Source of the DNA: Cryptomeria japonica
Lineage: Eukaryota; Streptophyta; Pinopsida; Cupressales; Cupressaceae
Length of the DNA stretch: 64,000 nucleotides
NCBI RefSeq assembly: GCF_030272615.1
Contig: NC_081415.1
Coordinates: 379,217,392 to 379,281,391 of the forward strand
Direction of reading: 5' to 3'
A program made the translations under genes and the position numbers. Within the stretch, counting starts at the first letter, position 1. Every line of letters starts with the position of its first letter. Under the pieces are notes generated by a model that was not told the DNA's origin, ran no database searches, and was given only the letters and a program-made list of their open reading frames with translations. This document shows positions 57,490 through 64,000 of this stretch, piece by piece.

Positions 57490-59480
57490 CATGTTTTATG
57501 GCTTATGAGTATCTTGTTTGATCATAATTGCATATGGAGTTGTTTTCTTCTTTTGCTAGTTCAAATTCAATTTTTATTCAAAATATTCATGGTGTTCCCT
57601 TTTATACATATGATGGTAATTTATCTACTCATTTCATCCATAGCTACAATTTAACCTCTCTCATATTTGGTCCTACCAATGAGGGCACATTGGTGCAAGA
57701 AGAGATTATGAACACTTCTTTCAAAGATCTCCCTCCCAAGGATGAAGCTTTTTTGAATGATGTTCATCTTTCTCCTAAAATGTTCCTCCCCCATGAGCAT
57801 AGTTTGGTGCAATAAGATGATATTGTAGGTGATACCATCCTCTCTTTTCATTTCAATAAGTTTACCACTAGAGATAAAGAATTAATGAGTTATGTTTGTC
57901 CTTCTCCTAAAGATTGTCTTACCCATAAAGATACCTTGGAGCAAGAGGATGAAATCATTAGAAGTTTCCTTGATGATCTCCTTATAAATTGTGTATTCTT
58001 GGAGAAAAAAAAACCTAATCAAGCCAATACCTTTCATGTTTCTAGTTATGAGAAGCCTAAGCCCAAGAAACCTCCCAATATCCTAAAAGTTGCAAAATGC
58101 ATATGTGAAAGAGGTGATATAGTAAGATAACTAGAATAAAAATATGGTTTTTAAATACATCACACTTTTAATGCTTGTGTCAAAATAAAGATCCTAATGT
58201 TCTTCTCACTTCCCTTCCCTTCCCCCCTCATCTAAAGAAACACATGATTTTGTTAAGAAAATGCATGATATCTTAGCCAATATTTCTATTTAAGACTTGA
58301 TTCAAACTTCACCTTCATACCATAAGTCGATTTAAGAATCCTTACAAAAGGTGGTTCCTCGTCCTTCTAGACCACATGATATTACATTCTTGCAAGATAA
58401 ATTGCCTTCTATAGAGGTTAAAAATAGAGATGGTCCCCTTATGATTACTCCTTGCATCAGTCCAGTACTTAACATTTGTGGTGTTGACTTATTAGAAAAG
58501 ATAAATTGGGATTATTCTTTTATTCAACCTAATCCTCTTTTTGTTTATGGATTTGATAATATTCCTATAAAGTCACTTGGTATAGTCACATTACCTATAT
58601 AAGTAGGACTTGTGACATTACCTACTCCTATTCATGTCATGCCCAGAAATATTAATTATAACCCTCTTCTAGGTATACTGTGGATTCATGAAATCATTCC
58701 CTTCTACTATTCATTACAAAATCAAATTCATATATAACAATGAACTTCACATAATCAAGGCTAATCCTAATCCTTGAAATTTCATTCATGATGAAGTGGG
58801 ATACATTTTCCCCTTTAATGCCATGATTCCTTTAACAATACAATCTCCTATCAACTCTGCTTCTTTACCAAAGAATTCGGGTACATTAGACTTTCAACCT
58901 TCCTTTAATGCGTATAATATCCCTCAATACAATAGTCAAGCCTTCAAGGAGCCTTGTGTGTCATTTATCCAAGATTCTTCAAAAACATTTCCCACCTCCC
59001 CTTTCAACACATGTCTTGATGATGATGGGGCTCTTTAGACTTTGACACTAAGAATGAACCCTATCCTCTAGACATTTCAACACATATATCTCATTCTACA
59101 CATGGATACAATGGACATGATTTCGGACATGTACAACAAAGTTCTGATGGTTATGAGAAATCTACATCACACTTTTCCAAAGGAGAATTAGGTTTCCAAA
59201 TTCCTCGACATCCCCTCCCCCATTGTCTAATACATATATATTTTTTACAACTTCTCATCACAACAAGAGTATTTTGTATGAGCTTCTTAAAGCCAACTTT
59301 ATTACTCCCCCTTTAAAAAATCAAAGAATGAATCATAAGAAAAATAAACACAATCCTTATTTTTGAAAGTATCATCAAATCCATAGCCATTCCACTAATG
59401 AATGACATGTAATAGTGGATAAAATTCAACAACTTAGTGTAATTGGTATCATTCAAATACTTGATGACAATAAGATGGAC
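57490..59480 (+). pseudogene. Decayed Ty3-type gag/protease region
   Basis: Frames broken by many stops. 57528-58130 gives unknown text (FTTRDKELMSYVCPSPKDCL, FLDDLLINCVFLEKKKPNQA). 58480-58740 resembles the second half of a Ty3 aspartic protease: NPLFVYGFDNIPIKSLGIVT, then NYNPLLGILWIHEIIP, where the family has LLGRPWIH. 59340-59460 gives KYHQIHSHSTNE and VIVDKIQQLSVIGIIQI, like the Cys/His segment of Tat/Ogre-type Gag with the Cys lost. The order protease then Cys/His segment is the reverse of the usual one, so two fragments may be joined. It directly follows the palindrome module. Confidence 0.55.
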
Positions 59481-60003
59481 TCTCATCATATTCCTTTTAC
59501 ATAATATTTAAGTCCCTATTTTGTTGCTCCTCACTATGTGTTGCCTTACTTACTAGGGGCTCATTGTCATTCATGGTGGTACAATTTTAGGTGCAACCAT
59601 ACTTAGGTAGAAAAATAATAGCATTTTTGTTATTGTCTCCATACTTGGGGGGAAAGAATAGCCTTTCAATCATTCTTTCTTTCTAAGGATTCACTTTTCC
59701 TTTGTTGAGTTGCATCGTTCATAACTCGACATTGTTTCTTACATAAAATTATCCTCCATGAAAGTACATGTGTGCTCCTTGGTTAGGTCCTATTATTCCT
59801 TAAAATTATATGTTTTATGGATATTATCTCCTTAGTGAATTTGTGCAATCCTCTACTAAGAATCCACTTTTTCCTAAGCATTGGAGGTGTATATTATTGG
59901 TCCTCTTCTCATTTCTAAGATGCCATCTTTATTAAGGATCTCCTCTACTCTTGGAGGTAGATATCTTTATTTAAAATACCTCTTCCTCCTTTATTAATCC
60001 CAC

Positions 60004-60790
60004 ATCTTGTTGAATTCCCAAACAACTAAGAGGGGGATGAATCGGTTGTCAATTAAACCTTTTTAATTCTTTCATAGATTTAGAATAACCACCATATGAA
60101 TTATTTACCATGAGTAGATGTAAACATCAAAGAATACTCATACAAAAAAAAATCATACACAATGAACACCAGATGAAGTGGAAAACACTATAAGGGAAAA
60201 CCACGAAGAATGTTAGTTCTCAAAATATAACACCTGTTAGGGTGACATGGGTTAATGTAATTTTATAAAGGTGGCTCACTACCAGAATGCTCACTATAGA
60301 AGGGCTCACTGCCTAGAAGGGTTCACTGTCGGAAGAGAAAGAAAGAAAAGAAAAACCACCACTAAGTTACAACTATCACAAAACAACAATGCTGGAACAA
60401 CTTCTAGACCCCAACAACACACTACACAACTTCGCACAAGTTCTTACATCAACCATCATTGCAATTTAGCTTTTCAATCTCTCTTGTCCTCACATTAATT
60501 ATTCATTCTGATCATCCTTTACTTATACTAATCCTCCTAAATACATAACCTTCCAAATCAACCAAACATAATTTTAAATAGATCTACACTAAGCTTTCCC
60601 ATGGTAGGAAGGAATGAGAAGTCGACCACACCACAACACATGTCATCGGGTAAATCAACATGTTACACTTCCATCACAAAAAGTCATGCTACACAAATAT
60701 CATTACACAGTCTCCAATTTTGGAACAGACCAGACCCAAAATAATGCTTCTCAACTAAGCAAAATGAAAATGAAACTAAGATAACCAAGT
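60004..60790 (-). repeat. Possible degenerate copia LTR fragment
   Basis: TTCCCAAACAACTAAGAGGGGGATGAATCGG and a later AAGTGGAAAACACTATAAGG-GAAAACCAC recall, in the same relative order, the AGTACTGAGAGGGGG-GTTGAATC and ATGTGGAAACCCAACTGGGAAAAACCAC blocks of the copia LTRs at 45772 and 51761. Within it 60273-60330 has four diverged copies of a GGCTCACTACCAGAAT-like unit. No partner or TSD found; low certainty. Confidence 0.35.
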
Positions 60791-60794
60791 GCAG

Positions 60795-62003
60795 TGTCAT
60801 AAAATTATGACCATAGCAATTTTTGACTGCATTAGGGTCCTCACACATGCGAACTCGAATCCTCTAGCCTGATCGGAGACCGAAGATTGCTCGGCTTGTG
60901 AAAACAACTTCTTCCTTGGCCTCTTCATCACCCTGACTACATTCTGCCTTGGAGAAAGGGGTAGGAAAAGGGTGTGGCACCACTGCCCCCTTGGACAGGG
61001 GCATGGCACCCCTGTCCCTACCCTATTTTGGGGTAGGACCCTTCCTAGAGAACACATTGTGGGTTGTGCCTCGGGCGGGAAACTCCCCTGATGTCGGCCT
61101 GTGACAAAATTCAAATCCACCAAACATGTATTTAAGGGGGCATTCACTCTCTCATTTTGATAAGTTCAATAAGTTGGATGAGTGGAATTTTGATAAGGTC
61201 ATGTTGCATAAGCGATCAAGCATTCAAGCTTTCTTTTCCAGCATTGAGCATTCTCAAGTCTCCCTTCAAGGCTAGGTGTTGCATTCAAGTCAAAAATTCA
61301 ACCATTGAAGAGGAAATTAATTTCAACATTCAATTCCAGACAAGCATTTCTATCAACATTTCTCTCACAACCTCCCTTGAGGTAAATTACAATTTAGTCT
61401 TTCATTTACATCTACTTGCAAGTACTTTCTTTCATTACTTGGTTAATTCCAAAACTAGGGTTTGACCTAAAGGCAAACCCCCAATCCCAACCCATTTTCC
61501 TCTCTTTTCTGTGTGTAGGTTGCAGCTACACAGCCGTACTTTCAGATTCAAGCTTCATTTGCAGAGGTAGAAAAACCCTTTTCGTTTTGCTGATTTTTCA
61601 GAGGACCGTATATGTTCCTGCCACAGTCCGAGGAACTTTTCCTTAAATTCATAGGGTGACTTCGTCTTGACATTTTTCTGCTAGATCCAAGTGTAGAGCC
61701 TCATCCCATATTTTGATCTCAAGTTATAAGCATTTGTTTGTCACTTTTGCAATACATAATTCAACCAATTCCTTTCTAAATCAAACAAGCAAGAGGGGAT
61801 CAACTTAGCATTCCCAATTCATTCAGAATTTAATCTACCATCTTTGTGTGGAGAGATTGAATCTAGTGAATTATCCTTCCCCCTTCCTAATGTGATGGTG
61901 AAAAGTGCTTTAATGGTAATCGATAGTGAAACTCTCATCTCTCTTTGAGGGAAAGGGTAGTTTTCCTTCTTGATTTATCATTCACCATTTTCCCACCATT
62001 ACA
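60795..62003 (+). mobile_element. 5' LTR of a Ty3-type element running off the window
   Basis: Starts TGTCATAAAATTATGACC and ends CCACCATTACA. It matches the solo LTR 15903-17125 in reverse orientation (GACTGCATT-GGGTC, GGCTAGGTGTTGCATTCAAG, GTTTGACCTAAAGGCAAACC). At 1,209 bp it is close to the 1,223 bp of the solo LTR. The PBS and gag follow, so this is a 5' LTR in the plus orientation; the 3' LTR lies beyond 64000. Confidence 0.8.
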
Positions 62004-62006
62004 TTT

Positions 62007-62022
62007 TGGTGAACCCGACGTC
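62007..62022 (+). promoter_or_regulatory. Primer-binding site after the LTR
   Basis: TGGTGAACCCGACGTC begins three bases after the LTR end. The first 13 bases recur in the same position at 11569-11581. I could not assign the tRNA with confidence. Confidence 0.65.
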
Positions 62023-63108
62023 TTGTAGGTTTTCCTTTGAAAAAAATTGCTTATTTTTTATTTACAAGTTTTAAATTTCTGCAAACTTAGTGGTTAAATT
62101 AAAAAAAACCCTAGTTTTTAAAATTAAAATTGAGCTTGTAATTTGTAAAAATTGCTTGTGGTTATCTTAGATCTGAAAAATTGTATTTATTGTCAAATTC
62201 AATTTCCTCATTGTCTTGTTCAATTTGCAATTAAAATTTACAAAATTGAGAGGTTACTTGTTAAAACCCTAATTTTCAAACATCATCTTGAACTTGTGCA
62301 AAAAATTGGATTTCAACTTAATTTTCAGATTTATGATTGTTCTCAGATTTGTCTTCAATCCTACAATTCAAATTTTCAATTTCCCCCCTTTTCCCAAAAT
62401 TCAAATTTCAAAATTAAGTGGTTAGGTCATCAAACCCTAATTTTTAAAATTAATTGAATTTTGTGTGAATTTCAAATTAATTTCAATTACATTCAGATTT
62501 ATAAATATTTTCCAAGGTGTCCCTATCCATTAGGTTTGACCCTTTTCAAAATTGCAATTCAATTCCTCTTTTTCTTTAGAACCCTAATAGGGTCCTATTT
62601 TCACATTTGCACCTTCATTTCACCCATCTAGAGATTGTAAAATTTGCCAATTTTTGGGGGTTAGCTTTAAAATCATCGTAATATCCATCCTTGAAAATTT
62701 TGAAAAAAGTTGGTTGGACCATGTGCGTTCCCGCCATAGTCCTCAACTTTTTTCCCAAAATTTCGGGAGACTGTTATGACTGTATTTACTAGCTTAAATT
62801 CGAAAGATTAGCTGATTTTATCGATTTTTGATCCCTCTAGAATCAGAAATACCTTAAAAATTCAACATTTCAACTTTCAAGAATTTTTTTTAAAATTAAG
62901 AGGTTAATTATAGTCTACCCTGATTTTTAAAATTCTAATTCCTTGGCCCTAATTTTAAAATTCCAATTTCCTTTCATTTTTGGAAATTATGTCATCCTCT
63001 TCCCCTATCAAAGTTAAAATTGTGTAATCATTATTTCCTTGCATTTTTCATTATTCAAATTTGTAAACTTTGTTCTACAATTCAAAATTCAAATTTTCCC
63101 TCTAGTGC
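62023..63108 (+). other. Leader between PBS and gag, non-coding
   Basis: About 1.1 kb of AT-rich sequence full of AAATTCAAATTT- and AACCCTAATTTT-type words and no sustained frame. Such long untranslated leaders are known in Tat/Ogre-type Ty3 elements. Confidence 0.5.
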
Positions 63109-64000
63109 ATGAATTTTACCACTATTAGTCCTACCTATCCTATCCCCGTTAGATGAAGCATTAGAATTAAGGCTTCCCAAGGGTTAATTGCCGATGAGAT
63201 GGAGCCTAGTTTGGGTGACTTCTTTAATGAGGATCATGCTAATTCTTCCCATCCTAATCATGTGCCTATTCACCTCATTGATGGATCTCATGATGAAGAA
63301 GAAGCTTTAATTGGGGTTTCTTTAGATCAATTTTCCACATTGGACAATCAATTTGACAATTTTCAATAATGGATGTCCCAAGAATACCCTAATAGTGAAG
63401 CTCTTCCATTAATTCAAGGTCTTAAGCGTATGCTTCAAACTGATAAGAATGGAAGTGATATATTGTGTGGCATTGCACATATTGTTGATTCTAATGTCAT
63501 GCCTATCAAGAGTTGTGCTAAAACTCTAGATTACTCACAACCTTCAGAACAAGTCAATTCTTCTATTCCTTTGACTAATCCTATGACTAGTATTCCTACT
63601 TTCACATCCAACATCATGGCTACTACAACTTAAAATGTCATTCCTACAACCATAGGTCATAGGGGAAATCCCTCTTCCTCATTTAATCCTCCATCATTAC
63701 CTATGACTTCCATGCATGTTCCTATTATTCCTCAACCAATCAGTGTGACACAAAGGGGCAATTCCTTCGACAACTTTATTCCTCCTTTAAGTGTCCCTTT
63801 TCCTACCCAATCATCACCTATGCCTACTTATCATAATGTCCCACCACCGTATTCTCAGCCCATGCCTTCTTTCAACAACATCACACCACCTTCTCAATCA
63901 CCTATGTCTAACATCAATTCTTTTACTGAATTGACAATTAACAATCTTGCTCAAACTGTGTCTTCCTTACAACAATAAATTGCTTCCATGAGTCAATCCA
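63109..64000 (+). pseudogene. Ty3-type gag N-terminus, partial
   Basis: One frame from the ATG at 63109 to the window end, broken by TGA (about 63151) and TAA stops (63367, 63631, 63976), the latter mostly after or at Gln-rich positions where CAA to TAA change is likely. Text: IADEMEPSLGDFFNEDHANS, LIGVSLDQFSTLDNQFDNF, GLKRMLQTDKNGSDILCGIA, then a Pro/Ser/Thr-rich segment (PMPTYHNVPPPYSQPMPSFN) and ELTINNLAQTVSSLQQ, the low-complexity and coiled-coil start typical of Gag before the capsid domain, which should follow outside the window. Confidence 0.65.

Overview
The window looks like nuclear DNA of a seed plant, most likely a gymnosperm (conifer-like). It is AT-rich, gene-poor and filled with old, nested LTR retrotransposons plus one very long LINE. 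The only convincing host gene is a five-exon 4-coumarate:CoA ligase (4CL) gene on the minus strand at 7292-9648. It has consensus splice sites, a TATA box and an AC-type phenylpropanoid promoter element. No rRNA, tRNA, CRISPR or bacterial-type feature was seen. The species cannot be named from sequence alone.

Layout. 1-7290: non-coding, degenerate repeats. 7292-9970: 4CL and its promoter. 10228-11565: short dispersed repeats and an old LTR end with a primer-binding site (PBS). 11667-17839: a minus-strand, gag-only Ty3-type element, with a 1.2 kb solo LTR (TSD TTAAC) inside one of its LTRs and an array of palindromes in its interior. 17840-19371: unassigned, with a tandem duplication. 19387-27564: a full-length L1-type LINE between 15-bp target-site duplications, with ORF1, ORF2 and an extra third ORF. 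27580-33619: unassigned repeat sequence. 33620-40079: a non-autonomous copia-type element (TSD GTTTG) with zinc-knuckle gag remains and a long unknown ORF behind its own TATA box. 42581-55331: a Ty3/gypsy element (TSD GATTT) lacking RT and integrase. It is interrupted by a nearly intact Ty1/copia element on the minus strand (45772-53355, TSD GTCTG) and by a solo LTR (54012-55158, TSD AGATG). 56882-59480: a second palindrome-array fragment and remains of a Ty3 gag/protease region. 60795-64000: the 5' LTR, PBS and gag of another Ty3-type element that runs off the window.

The most interesting results are these. (1) The third ORF of the LINE and the long ORF of the copia-type element share a residue pattern and the same architecture (globular N-terminus, charged linker, coiled-coil C-terminus), although the two elements are unrelated. 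(2) An array of about nine imperfect palindromes of about 30 bp recurs in pieces at three places. (3) The copia element keeps one unbroken frame of 1,364 codons interrupted by seven stops, all TAG. (4) The pol-less copia-type element shares its PBS, PPT and LTR start with the pol-bearing copia element nearby, which suggests it could have been mobilised by that kind of machinery.
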